Source: Bacillota bacterium (GTDB taxonomy: Bacteria; Bacillota; Clostridia; Tissierellales; Sedimentibacteraceae). Taken from it: DNA of 52,592 nt. Numbering within the stretch: position 1 is the stretch's first letter; each line of letters starts with the position of its first letter. Where the stretch lies: positions 1 to 52,592 of the forward strand of contig JAEXUD010000020.1 of the NCBI GenBank assembly GCA_023453025.1. Direction: 5' to 3'. Below the pieces are notes generated by a model. That model had not been told where the DNA came from. It saw only the letters and a list, made by a program, of their open reading frames with translations, and searched no databases. The position numbers and the translations under genes were made by a program. Shown here in pieces: positions 33,865 through 43,000 of this stretch.

Positions 33865-35609
33865 AAAATTTCAAAAAATGGTTTCAAACTATCACTTTTG
33901 GTCAAACAAAAAAATATATCCGCCTGACGCTGTGGAATTTTTTGGACAGCTTTGTCGCGACTATTCCTTATGCGGTTATGATAACAGCAATTTACCTGTT
34001 TTTGATTCCGTTGGCTGAGCCTATGGCACCCCTGCCGACTAACCGCCTTTGGATTCTGTGCGGTGTTTTGCTTGTCCAGCTTCTCATTTATTATTTTATA
34101 CGCCGTAAAACATATATTGACATTTGTATGGGCTTTGCCGACACAACAAAAAACGCCCGTATTTCCATGGGTGAACATTTGCGCCGTATGTCCATGGGTT
34201 TTTTCGGAAGGCGGGACGCCGGTGATCTGTCAACAGTATTGCTGCGGGACTATGCAGAGGTGGAGAACCTGGCCTCCGGCCTGATTCCTCAGATTTCCGT
34301 GATTCTTGTTCGCCTGACTCTATCCATAGTTGTGCTTTCCGCCTTTGACTGGCGCATGATGCTTGCTGTCGTGCTGGTTATTCCTCTGGCACTGCCCTTT
34401 GTGTTTATGAGCTACCGCAGGATGGGTTGCATCAGCGGCGAGCTGCTTCAGGCACAGCAGAATGCTGCATCAGGAATTCTTGAGTATGTAGGCGGCATTC
34501 AGACGCTAAAAGCCTTTAATGTGGCAGGCAAACAATTTGAAACGCTTAAAAATTCATTTTCAAAGCAGCATAAGCATTCGGTGGGAATGGAGATGGCTGC
34601 GGCGCCCGTTGGTATGATAGGCCGTTTTGTGTTGAGTTGCGGAATTGGCGTGGTAATGCTCGCAGGCGCTCTACTCCTGACAAAAGGCGAACTGTCCGCT
34701 TTCTACTACATTGCGTTCCTTTTGCTGTCTCTCAACATCTACGAGCCGGTGATGATACTGTTCGGCTTCATTGCCGATTTTGCCCGCACCAATCGCTCCG
34801 TCAACCGCATCGAAAATTTGAAAAGGGAGCAGCCCCTGCCCGAGCCTGCCAAAATTCAAGCTCCCAAAGATATGAACATTGAGTTTAACAGCGTTTCCTT
34901 TTCTTACGGCAACCAGGAGGTGCTGCACAACATCTCTTTGCGTTTCGCGGAAAATAGCGTTACCGCACTGGTTGGACCGTCCGGTTCGGGCAAATCAACG
35001 GTCACACGGCTGGCAGCGCGTTTTTGGGATGTAAGCGCAGGAACAATCACATTGGGTGGTGTCCCGCTGGTGAATATGAGCCCTGACGAGCTTCTATCCC
35101 ATATAAGCATGGTGTTTCAGGAGGTTTACCTGTTTCACGATACAATAGAAGCCAATATTCGGATGGGCAAGCCGGATGCTGCTATGGCGGAAGTCATAGA
35201 GGCAGCCAAAACGGCCGCCTGCCATGATTTTATAACTGAGCTGCCAAACGGATATCAGACCGTCGTCGGTGAGGGAGGTTCAACGCTTTCCGGCGGAGAA
35301 AAACAACGCATCTCCATTGCGCGTGCACTTTTGAAGAATGCTCCTATCGTTTTACTCGACGAGGCTACCGCATCCCTTGACCCGGAAAACGAGGTGCTTA
35401 TCCAGCAGGCTATCAGCGCACTGGTGGAAGAAAAAACCGTTATTGTGATTGCCCACAGGCTGCAATCCGTATGCAACGCCGATCAAATTATTGTGCTGGA
35501 AAACGGAAAAGTAAATGAACGCGGAACACATAACGAGCTTCTTAGTCTAAATGGTCTTTATTCCCGCCTGTGGGAAGAGCAAAATCATGCTGGAAATTGG
35601 AGGCTATAG
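33861..35609 (+). CDS. ABC transporter half (membrane plus ATPase), YbtQ/IrtB-like
   Basis: 582 residues: a membrane domain with the long coupling helices (residues ~20-310) and an ATPase with GPSGSGKSTVTRLAARFWD, LSGGEKQRISIARALL and IVLLDEATASLDPENE. The standard SLD D-loop complements the AYAD of its partner, typical of asymmetric heterodimers. The start overlaps the partner's stop (ATGA), with AAAGGAGG upstream. G+C-richer than neighbours. A bidirectional terminator follows. Confidence 0.9.
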   Translation: MKNFKKWFQTITFGQTKKYIRLTLWNFLDSFVATIPYAVMITAIYLFLIPLAEPMAPLPTNRLWILCGVLLVQLLIYYFIRRKTYIDICMGFADTTKNARISMGEHLRRMSMGFFGRRDAGDLSTVLLRDYAEVENLASGLIPQISVILVRLTLSIVVLSAFDWRMMLAVVLVIPLALPFVFMSYRRMGCISGELLQAQQNAASGILEYVGGIQTLKAFNVAGKQFETLKNSFSKQHKHSVGMEMAAAPVGMIGRFVLSCGIGVVMLAGALLLTKGELSAFYYIAFLLLSLNIYEPVMILFGFIADFARTNRSVNRIENLKREQPLPEPAKIQAPKDMNIEFNSVSFSYGNQEVLHNISLRFAENSVTALVGPSGSGKSTVTRLAARFWDVSAGTITLGGVPLVNMSPDELLSHISMVFQEVYLFHDTIEANIRMGKPDAAMAEVIEAAKTAACHDFITELPNGYQTVVGEGGSTLSGGEKQRISIARALLKNAPIVLLDEATASLDPENEVLIQQAISALVEEKTVIVIAHRLQSVCNADQIIVLENGKVNERGTHNELLSLNGLYSRLWEEQNHAGNWRL

Positions 35610-35633
35610 ACGGTAGTTTATTGTTGATACAAC

Positions 35634-35663
35634 AAAAAAATCAGTCATACTGACTGATTTTTT
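35634..35663. terminator. Bidirectional intrinsic terminator
   Basis: AAAAAATCAGTCA, loop TAC, TGACTGATTTTTT: an almost perfect two-way terminator between the convergent ABC pair and the haem operon. Confidence 0.92.
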
Positions 35664-35680
35664 AAATTCTGCGCTGTAGC

Positions 35681-36070
35681 TTACTTTTCATTTTCTTTCA
35701 TGGTTTTGACACCAAATATAAAATATATTATATGTCCTACCCAAACGAAGAAAAGTATTACACGTCCCACTGGGAATTTGTCCAAAAAATAAAACCCTAT
35801 CCCCATTGTAATAGTAATGCTGACAATGATTCTCATTTTTGTTCTATCAGTCATTCCTTTGCCTTTTAAATAGCTGTCAAAGTTGTTCTGGTATAAATTC
35901 GTATTAATAAACCAGTGATGTAATCTCTTAGAACTTCTTCCAAAGAAATAAGCAGTCAAAACTACAAATGGAAATGCCGGAAGCAACGGCACAGCTGCCC
36001 CAACAAAAGAAAGCCCCAAAAAGATACATCCCAGCAATATATATACTTGTCGTTTCATATTTGCTTTCAT
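35681..36070 (-). CDS. YbaN/DUF454 family small membrane protein
   Basis: 129 residues with three to four hydrophobic helices. The N-terminal signature is YILLGCIFLGLSFVGAAVPLLPAFPFVVLTAYFFGRSSKRLHHWF and NLYQNNFDSYLKGKGM follows, the hallmark of DUF454 (YbaN). The function is unknown. It is last in the haem import operon, 30 bases after the ATPase gene, so a role in haem handling at the membrane can be supposed. GGAGG lies 6 bases before the ATG. Confidence 0.9.
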   Translation of the reverse strand: MKANMKRQVYILLGCIFLGLSFVGAAVPLLPAFPFVVLTAYFFGRSSKRLHHWFINTNLYQNNFDSYLKGKGMTDRTKMRIIVSITITMGIGFYFLDKFPVGRVILFFVWVGHIIYFIFGVKTMKENEK

Positions 36071-36100
36071 TGTTGACCTCCATTTATTTCATTATTCCTG

Positions 36101-36883
36101 TTAAAATTTTTCGCTCAAGGCAAGCACATAGGTTTGATTTTCCTCATGCAGCATTTTTAAATATACATTGAATATATCATATAATGACTCTCTGTTTATA
36201 ACCTGGTTTTTGCTTCCTTGAAATACTACCTTTCCATCTTTCATTCCAATAATTTCATCACTGTAACAAATTGCATGATTAATGTCATGTAACACCATAA
36301 CAATTGTCATTTTATATTCTTCATTTAATTTTTTTATTAACTCTAATATCTGAATCTGATAGCGTATATCAAGATATGTTGTCGGCTCATCCAGATACAA
36401 AACTTCTGTTTTTTGTGCAAGTGCCATAGCTATAAACACCCTTTGCTTTTGTCCTCCCGAAAGACTGTCAATTCTCTCATCTTTTATTTTCTCAATTTCA
36501 GTTGTTTTCATAGCCCACTCAACTATTTGCTCATCTTCATCTGAAAGACCTTTGTAGAATGAGCGATATGGAATTCTTCCATAAGTAACCAAAGCTTTTA
36601 CACTTAAATCCGGCGGAGAAGTATTGTACTGGTGTACAATTGTAACCTTACGCGAAAATTTTTTAAGACTAATATCTCGCAAGTCTATATTATCCAGCAA
36701 TATTTCCCCCGATGTGGGTTTTAGATTTTTTGTCATAAGATGAAGCAATGTTGTTTTTCCACAACCATTTGGTCCGATAAGAGTAGTGATTTTGCCTTTG
36801 GGGATTTTTACAGACACATCCTTTAATACGAAATTTTCATCATGATTTTTGTCATATTGAAACGATAAATTTCTAACTTCCAT
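36101..36883 (-). CDS. Haem/iron ABC importer ATPase (FepC-like)
   Basis: 260 residues: GPNGCGKTTLLHLM, VHQYNTSPPDLSV (Q-loop; the usual PQ is HQ), LSGGQKQRVFIAMALAQ, VLYLDEPTTYLD, switch His in LHDINHAI. It overlaps the permease gene by 11 bases, with AGGAGG inside the permease end. It works with the IsdE-like binding protein and the permease. Confidence 0.94.
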   Translation of the reverse strand: MEVRNLSFQYDKNHDENFVLKDVSVKIPKGKITTLIGPNGCGKTTLLHLMTKNLKPTSGEILLDNIDLRDISLKKFSRKVTIVHQYNTSPPDLSVKALVTYGRIPYRSFYKGLSDEDEQIVEWAMKTTEIEKIKDERIDSLSGGQKQRVFIAMALAQKTEVLYLDEPTTYLDIRYQIQILELIKKLNEEYKMTIVMVLHDINHAICYSDEIIGMKDGKVVFQGSKNQVINRESLYDIFNVYLKMLHEENQTYVLALSEKF

Positions 36884-37880
36884 AAATCTTTTCGCTCCTC
36901 CTCAACAGATATATAAAGAATGGGCCGCCTACAACTGCCATCACAATAGATGCCGGTATCTCATACGGATAAAAAATCGTCCTTCCAATAGTATCTGCAA
37001 ACAAGACCGTAAAACTACCTGATAATATGGAAAAAGGAATCAATATTCTGTGATTTGACCCTACCAACAATCTGGCTATATGAGGAACGATTAATCCAAC
37101 AAAGCTAATGCTCCCTGCGACTGCTGTCGCAATACTTGCAAGCAGAACGGCAATTCCGGACACATATAGTCTGGTCCAGTTTACATTCACCCCCAAATTT
37201 CGTACAGTTTTGTCTTCCAGTGATAAAATATTACATCTTCCCGATACTAACATTGCCAAAACGAGTCCAATAAGCACATACCATTTCAGCAGTCCTGCAT
37301 CTTCCCATGTTTTCATCGCAATACTTGCGTTGGTAATTGAAGTTATTATACTGCTTTGTACTCCGGAGCTCACATATCCAAGAGATTTTAACAATCCCGA
37401 AAACACTGCATTTACTGCAACTCCCACAAGTATAATTCTAATAGGACTGAGCCCCGATTTCCACGAAAGTCCATACACAAGAGCACAAGCAATTATACCT
37501 CCCACAAAAGCAAATAGAGGCATAAAGAAAAACATGCCTGGCAAAATCAATATAACCAAAGCCGCAAAAAAACCTGCCCCAGCCGAGATGCCTATAATGC
37601 CAGGATCCGAAAGAGGATTTTTCATTACTGCTTGAAGCAGCACTCCTGACACGGCAAGTGCCGCTCCGGACAGCATTGCTATGACAATCCTGGGAAATCT
37701 CAAATCAAAAATAATTTCAACTTCCCTGTTATACTGGAAAAACAAGCCTCTGAATAAATCACTAAAAGAGATTTTTATGCCGCCTGTATTGACTGCACCA
37801 AAAAACATCAGCAACAGCATAACACTTAGTATTGCAAAATATAAGCTGTTTTTCTTCCATTTATCTCTAGTCCTGCTCAT
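36873..37880 (-). CDS. Haem/iron ABC importer permease (FecCD/IsdF-like)
   Basis: 335 residues, about ten hydrophobic helices. RFPRIVIAMLSGAALAVSGVLLQAVMKNPLSDPGIIGISAGAGFF and GSISFVGLIVPHIARLLVG are the FecCD signatures. It overlaps the IsdE-like gene by 14 bases. In the Isd system the partner of IsdE is IsdF, which takes haem across the membrane. Confidence 0.94.
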   Translation of the reverse strand: MSRTRDKWKKNSLYFAILSVMLLLMFFGAVNTGGIKISFSDLFRGLFFQYNREVEIIFDLRFPRIVIAMLSGAALAVSGVLLQAVMKNPLSDPGIIGISAGAGFFAALVILILPGMFFFMPLFAFVGGIIACALVYGLSWKSGLSPIRIILVGVAVNAVFSGLLKSLGYVSSGVQSSIITSITNASIAMKTWEDAGLLKWYVLIGLVLAMLVSGRCNILSLEDKTVRNLGVNVNWTRLYVSGIAVLLASIATAVAGSISFVGLIVPHIARLLVGSNHRILIPFSILSGSFTVLFADTIGRTIFYPYEIPASIVMAVVGGPFFIYLLRRSEKIYGS

Positions 37881-38742
37881 AAAAAATCCTCTTTAAATGC
37901 TCCAGCCCCTGTTTATAATTTAGGTTCGCACTCATTCCAAACATATTGTGCTCAAGATCATAAACCCAGCCTTCCTGAACAGCTCTAAAATGCTTCCATA
38001 TGTCATTTTCTTCAAACTCCTGCGCAAATGCTGCTGACACAACATCCGGCATTGCGTGAGAAGCTCGCAAAATAATATCCGGATCTTTTAATATCAATTC
38101 TTCAGTATTTACCGAAACAAAAGGCTCCGAATCCTCAAATACATTTGTTCCTCCCATTATGTTTACAAGACTTCCTACATATGAGTTTTCTGTCGCGACC
38201 ATATACATTCCGGGAAAGCCAAATAATATCAATACATCCGGTGATTCTTTGCCCTTAACGTATTCTTTAATTTCCGACATATATTCTTCATATTCAAGAA
38301 TAAGAGCATTCGCTTGCTCTACTCTGTCATATTTTTTCCCAAGCCCTTCGATACTTTTAAATAATCCATTAAGGCTCAATAGATTTACAAAAGTAGATGG
38401 CACTCCTATACTCTGGTAATGCTGCTGCAAGTCACTTTGTAATGCATTTGGTGTCAAAACATCTGTGGGATTCAGCGACTTTATAATTTCAAAATCCGGC
38501 ATCATGGGTGCTCCTACAATCGCAGCATCCTTGTATCTCTCAGGAATTGCAAATGCTGTCTCAGGCACGCCGACCAGGTCTAAATCCAATTTATCCATAA
38601 TAGTGCAAAGAGGTGCTGATGTACTGATTATTCTAACATCATCATTTTGATTGTCATCTTGTATATCTGTCTGTCTTACAGCACATCCTGCCAATATCAA
38701 AATAATAACCGACCATAATACTAGTGTGATAATTTTTTTCAT
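37867..38742 (-). CDS. isdE: IsdE-like haem-binding lipoprotein
   Basis: 291 residues with lipoprotein signal VIILILAGC. Much of the sequence follows Staphylococcus IsdE: STSAPLCTIMDKLDLDLVGVP, LNPTDVLTPNALQSDL, LGKKYDRVEQAN, VLILFGFPGMYMVATENSYVGSL, DPDIILRASHAMPDVV, NDIWKHFRAVQEGWVYDLE. IsdE binds haem with Met and His; a Met in GFPGMYMVATE and a His in ASHAMP lie in the corresponding places. It receives haem from surface NEAT/Shp proteins and hands it to the FecCD permease. It overlaps the upstream Shp-like gene (4 bases) and the permease gene. Confidence 0.93.
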   Translation of the reverse strand: MKKIITLVLWSVIILILAGCAVRQTDIQDDNQNDDVRIISTSAPLCTIMDKLDLDLVGVPETAFAIPERYKDAAIVGAPMMPDFEIIKSLNPTDVLTPNALQSDLQQHYQSIGVPSTFVNLLSLNGLFKSIEGLGKKYDRVEQANALILEYEEYMSEIKEYVKGKESPDVLILFGFPGMYMVATENSYVGSLVNIMGGTNVFEDSEPFVSVNTEELILKDPDIILRASHAMPDVVSAAFAQEFEENDIWKHFRAVQEGWVYDLEHNMFGMSANLNYKQGLEHLKRIFYEQD

Positions 38743-39872
38743 TTTACACTATCTCTTTTCTTTTTTTGATTGTTGTTTCTAACCATAAAATAAAAAATAC
38801 CTGCTAATACCAGTACTCCAATTGCTATTGGCATAGTATAGCTGTTTCCCGAAATCTCAGGATTTGGAGACTGCTCAACTTGATTTCCTTCGCTGTCAAA
38901 CTGTGTCAACCCTATTTCTTCATCTGATTTTTCATTCTCAGGAAAATCTTCGTTATTTGTCGCCGGTTCGCTGATAGCTGCCGTTTCAATACTTTCTTCG
39001 GAATCATTTACTTCATTATCATCTATGTTATCTATATTTGCATTCCCATCGGCCTTTGCATCTGTATCGTCATCTGTTTTTGCAGCCGCCTTTGTATCTG
39101 CACCGGCATCCGTCTCTGTCTTTGACACTTTGCTGTCATCTTTATCCCCTTCAACCGCCGCAGCTTTATTAACATCAGACTGAATTGCTTCTTCCGGATT
39201 GTCCGGCTTTGCTGCTTCGCCCCCATCTGATGTACTATTTGAAGCAGGCTGTTTATCGGGTTTTATCTCTGAAACCCCTGTCAAATCCTTTACAATGACA
39301 GGCATTTTGCCTTCTTCTGCATTTCCTCCCGAAAATGCCGCGCCATAGCCTACCTGCACCTTGTCAGAAGCCGCAAAGTCTCCGTTGTCAGCTGCTGCCG
39401 TGGACGCATCAGGAGTAACAAAGAAAATAACATCTCTGTTCATGGGGGAAACATAAAAGGTCAATCTGATACGAACCTTTAATGAGTCTACTTCAATTTT
39501 ATATTCTGTTGTGTCAGTTTCTTTATTGGTTTTTACAACATCGAAGGGCACCGGCTGATATCCGCTGTCTTTGTTTTCCGTATCCAATACCGAGATGCGC
39601 ATATCACTTGTGTATGAGCTCAGCCCGATGCGTATTGTTATATACTGCTTATCCCCATCAACCTCATAGAGCATAATTTCTTGAGTCATGCTTCTGGCCA
39701 TTGGATTTCCGATGCTCAAATCAGTTCCTCCATCTTCTGTTTTTCCGGTGTCGGGATTTACATAAGATGTAGCGTTTGTCACACTGTATGCACCATCCTC
39801 AAAGCCGTAGACGGCTGTGAATGAGAATATCACAATTACTGCAAGCATCAGCGTTACAATTTTTATTTTCAT
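38739..39872 (-). CDS. Shp-like (or NEAT-like) haem-binding surface protein with C-terminal membrane anchor
   Basis: About 377 residues. Signal peptide (MKIKIVTLMLAVIVIFSFTAVYG), then a ~130-residue beta domain starting EDGAYSVTNATSYVNPDTG with IGNPMARSMTQEIML, IRIGLSSYTSDMRISV and LTFYVSPMNRDVIFFV. The paired methionines are as in the streptococcal Shp haem domain, which uses two Met ligands. A ~180-residue Asp/Ala/Lys/Glu-rich linker and a C-terminal helix with NNNQKKKRD complete it. No LPxTG motif is seen. ATG 39872 is chosen, with AAAAAGGAG 9 bases before it, over the upstream 39917. It is followed by isdE, so it probably relays haem from the NEAT/SLH protein to IsdE. Confidence 0.8.
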   Translation of the reverse strand: MKIKIVTLMLAVIVIFSFTAVYGFEDGAYSVTNATSYVNPDTGKTEDGGTDLSIGNPMARSMTQEIMLYEVDGDKQYITIRIGLSSYTSDMRISVLDTENKDSGYQPVPFDVVKTNKETDTTEYKIEVDSLKVRIRLTFYVSPMNRDVIFFVTPDASTAAADNGDFAASDKVQVGYGAAFSGGNAEEGKMPVIVKDLTGVSEIKPDKQPASNSTSDGGEAAKPDNPEEAIQSDVNKAAAVEGDKDDSKVSKTETDAGADTKAAAKTDDDTDAKADGNANIDNIDDNEVNDSEESIETAAISEPATNNEDFPENEKSDEEIGLTQFDSEGNQVEQSPNPEISGNSYTMPIAIGVLVLAGIFYFMVRNNNQKKKRDSVK

Positions 39873-39978
39873 TAAAATACACTCCTTTTTGAATGCTTTC
39901 ATCGCATCTCTATACAATTGTCTTACGTTTCACGGTGCTTTGTCAGAAATTGTTATATAGATGCCAACAGTTGTCTTG

Positions 39979-40006
39979 TATTTCATGAGCCCTTTATCAT
40001 GAAATA
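39979..40006. repeat. Hairpin between the NEAT/SLH gene and the Shp-isdE operon
   Basis: TATTTCATGA (39979-39988) and TCATGAAATA (39997-40006), perfect 10-bp arms with an 8-base loop and no T-run. It may stabilise or process a common transcript. Confidence 0.6.
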
Positions 40007-40061
40007 CTTAGAAACTGCAGCAAATCAGAAATGCGATGAAATATGTCAAGCTTAAATTCTG

Positions 40062-43000
40062 TTAATCCTGCTGAGCTTCTGCAATATCAAGCAAGCGTAC
40101 AATGATTGCCGCAGCTTCTGCTCTTGTAGCTGTTCTTTTTGGATCAAATTTATTATTTTCTTTACCATTTATAAGCCCTGATTTTTGTGCATCAAGCACA
40201 CTGCTTTTTGCCCAGGAACTTATTTCATCCATATCTGAAAATTCAGTTTTTTCATCTGTTTCTGTTAAATCAATTCCTGCAAATTTTGCATAGTTCATAA
40301 TAATTACCGCTAGCTGCTCACGAGTTATTGATGTATCCGGAGCAAATTTATCATCTGATACTCCTGCAACAATACCGGCTTCAGCTGCCCACGCAATGGA
40401 TTTCGCATAGTATTGTGCAAAGTCCACGTCAGCAAATTTTAAGCTTTCATAGCTGCTGACATCTACATTTGCTAATCTTCCTAATACTGTAACCAACATA
40501 CCCCTTGTTACTTCCATATCCGGACTGAATTTATTATCGCCTGTTCCTACAAGCAGTCCCTTTTCGACAACAATTTTTATTACATTCTCAGCCCAATGCC
40601 CTACAATATCAGTAAATTCTGCAAGGTTCACACCGTCAGTTTTTTCAAATGATACACTGATGGTTGCTCCTTTTTGAACATCATTAAATGTATATGTTTC
40701 TACAGCTCCAACAGATTTTCCATCAACAATAACATACTTGATTTTATATCCTTCATTGGCTTTAATTAGAAATTCCTGATCTTCACCTTTTGTTACTTTT
40801 ACATCTCCGCTTGGAGTAATTGTTCCTCCATCTCCGGCTGATGCTTTAATTATAAATTCGTTAATTGTAACCGATGATACTGAAGAAGGATCTTTCATTG
40901 ACCCGCCTTTTTTCAGAGTGTCCGTATCAAATATTAATCTGAATGTTTGTTTTCCTATGGCATCAGTTACTATTGGTACATCCACCTGCATATATTGCTC
41001 TTCTGTAAGTGAATTTGTCGGAAATTCCAACACAATTGTCTGGCTTGAAGAATTATATGTCAAATCGGCTTTTTTATAGTTTCCGGATTTATCCCTGTAC
41101 AATAACATTTTTACTTCTTCCAGCGGATACTCTCCGGTACTCTTTAACAACATTGACACCCAAATTTGTCCACCGTCTACATCAAGCTGTAACGGTTGAA
41201 CTATCAATCCATGAGCCATTGACTTCGAATTGTCGTTTTCTTTCAAAGCTTCGGCTTTAATTGTATATCTGCCGTCTGCTAAATTGTCCGGATCCAGTTC
41301 GGGGTCTGTTACAGTTCCGCCACCGTCATTGCCTCCGTTATCACTGTCGTCAGTCTTTGTAACTGCTACTACATATGCACTAAAGTGTTCTGTGTAGAAA
41401 GTAACAGTATTACCTTCAAAATCTGCATTCATGTTTTCCAGTTCATTTGCAGATGGATTGTAGTAATATAATCCCGGTGTTCCTTCAGATATTTCTGCCG
41501 CCTGAGCATCTGTCAATTCGATTACAACTTTAACTTTACCATTTAAATCATGAACCTCTTCTGTATCCGCATCAAAAACCTTTATTAATTTCACATCAAA
41601 ATCTTGTAAAATAGTCGTATTTTCCGGTAATGCTTCTTCTGCCCCAGCTTCATCTTCACTTGAAATCTTTTCAATCAGGACTTGTAAACTATTTACACCG
41701 TCACCAATATGGCTTTGAAGTACAGACACCGGTATAACAATTATACCATCTACGCTGCCTTCAGTTCCTTTTTGAACCGGTATTGCAACTGCCAATGTTC
41801 CTTTTTCTTCTTCAGTCTTGTTATCTATCCATGTTTTTAAAGTTTCTTTGTCTAAAATAACAACATTATCTTTTTCTGACGGCTGTACAATTTCAGACGG
41901 AAGTTCCTCCGGTTCTTCTAAATTCGGCTCGTCTTCCTTAGGCTCGTCTGTTGGTAAGTCTCCAATTCTCTCCCAGTCTCCTTTATCAAAGTTGAGTCTT
42001 AATACTGGAGCAGAGCCCATCGTTGTTACAAATGCACCTAGTCTCGGAAGCTCTAGTGTACTTAGCTCAAATGTAAAGCTTTGACTCCCATCTGCCTCGT
42101 TAAATACACCTTTTAGACCTTCTCCTTTTACAAGAACTTCACCTACAGAAGGTTCAGGCCAAACTTCTTCAACCTCACTACCATCAATTTCAAAACCAAA
42201 TATATTTGCTGGAATAAACTTAATAGTTACGGTCATTTTCCCATTTTCTATTTTTAGCGTAGCTTTTGGATCAAGTGCATCCTTCATTGGAGAAAAATCA
42301 TCTAGAGTTGAATGCCAACCTTTGACACCAATTTCGTATATACCATCTTCGGATGGGAATACAGGCGCTATCGCTTCTTCCTCAAAGTTTGCTGTTACTG
42401 TTCCTTCTCCTGCACCTACTATAAATATAGTGCTTGCTGATGCTGGATCTGCTACTGTACCTAATCCTGTTACTGTCCAGTCTTTAAACTTATATCCTTC
42501 TGTCGGTGTTGCTGTTATTTCTATTTCTTCACCTGCTTCATATGTTCCACCTGCCGTATTTACAGTTCCATTTGCTCCTGCAACTACTTTCACTTCATAT
42601 GTTGGTTCCGGTTCTGTTATTTCAGTAAGTGTTTCCATATCAAAGTTCAAACGTATGCTCATTATAGCATTATTCATAGGGGCTACTGCCATTGACAGCT
42701 TAGGTAAGTCTAACGTACTCAATTCAAATGTGAATGTATTGCTGTCTTCTTCTTCATTCACTGTTCCTGTTATTCCGGTTCCAGCCGTCAGGGTTCCTGC
42801 AGGCTCCGGCCAAACCTCCGCTATGTCTGCTCCTGTCACCGGCAGTCCCATTATGCTTGTTGGAACAAATTTAATTGTTGCCGTTATTTCTCCGTCTGCT
42901 ATTTCCAATACCGCTTTTCTGTCAAGACAATTTGCCATCATTGATGCCTTATCCTGTGTTTCATGCCAGCCGTATACATCTATTTCATACTTGCCATCTT

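Noticed and set aside
38739..39872. LPxTG or NPQTN sortase signal at the end of the Shp-like protein
   Set aside because: The C-terminal helix and basic tail are present but no sorting motif precedes them; a plain membrane anchor fits better.
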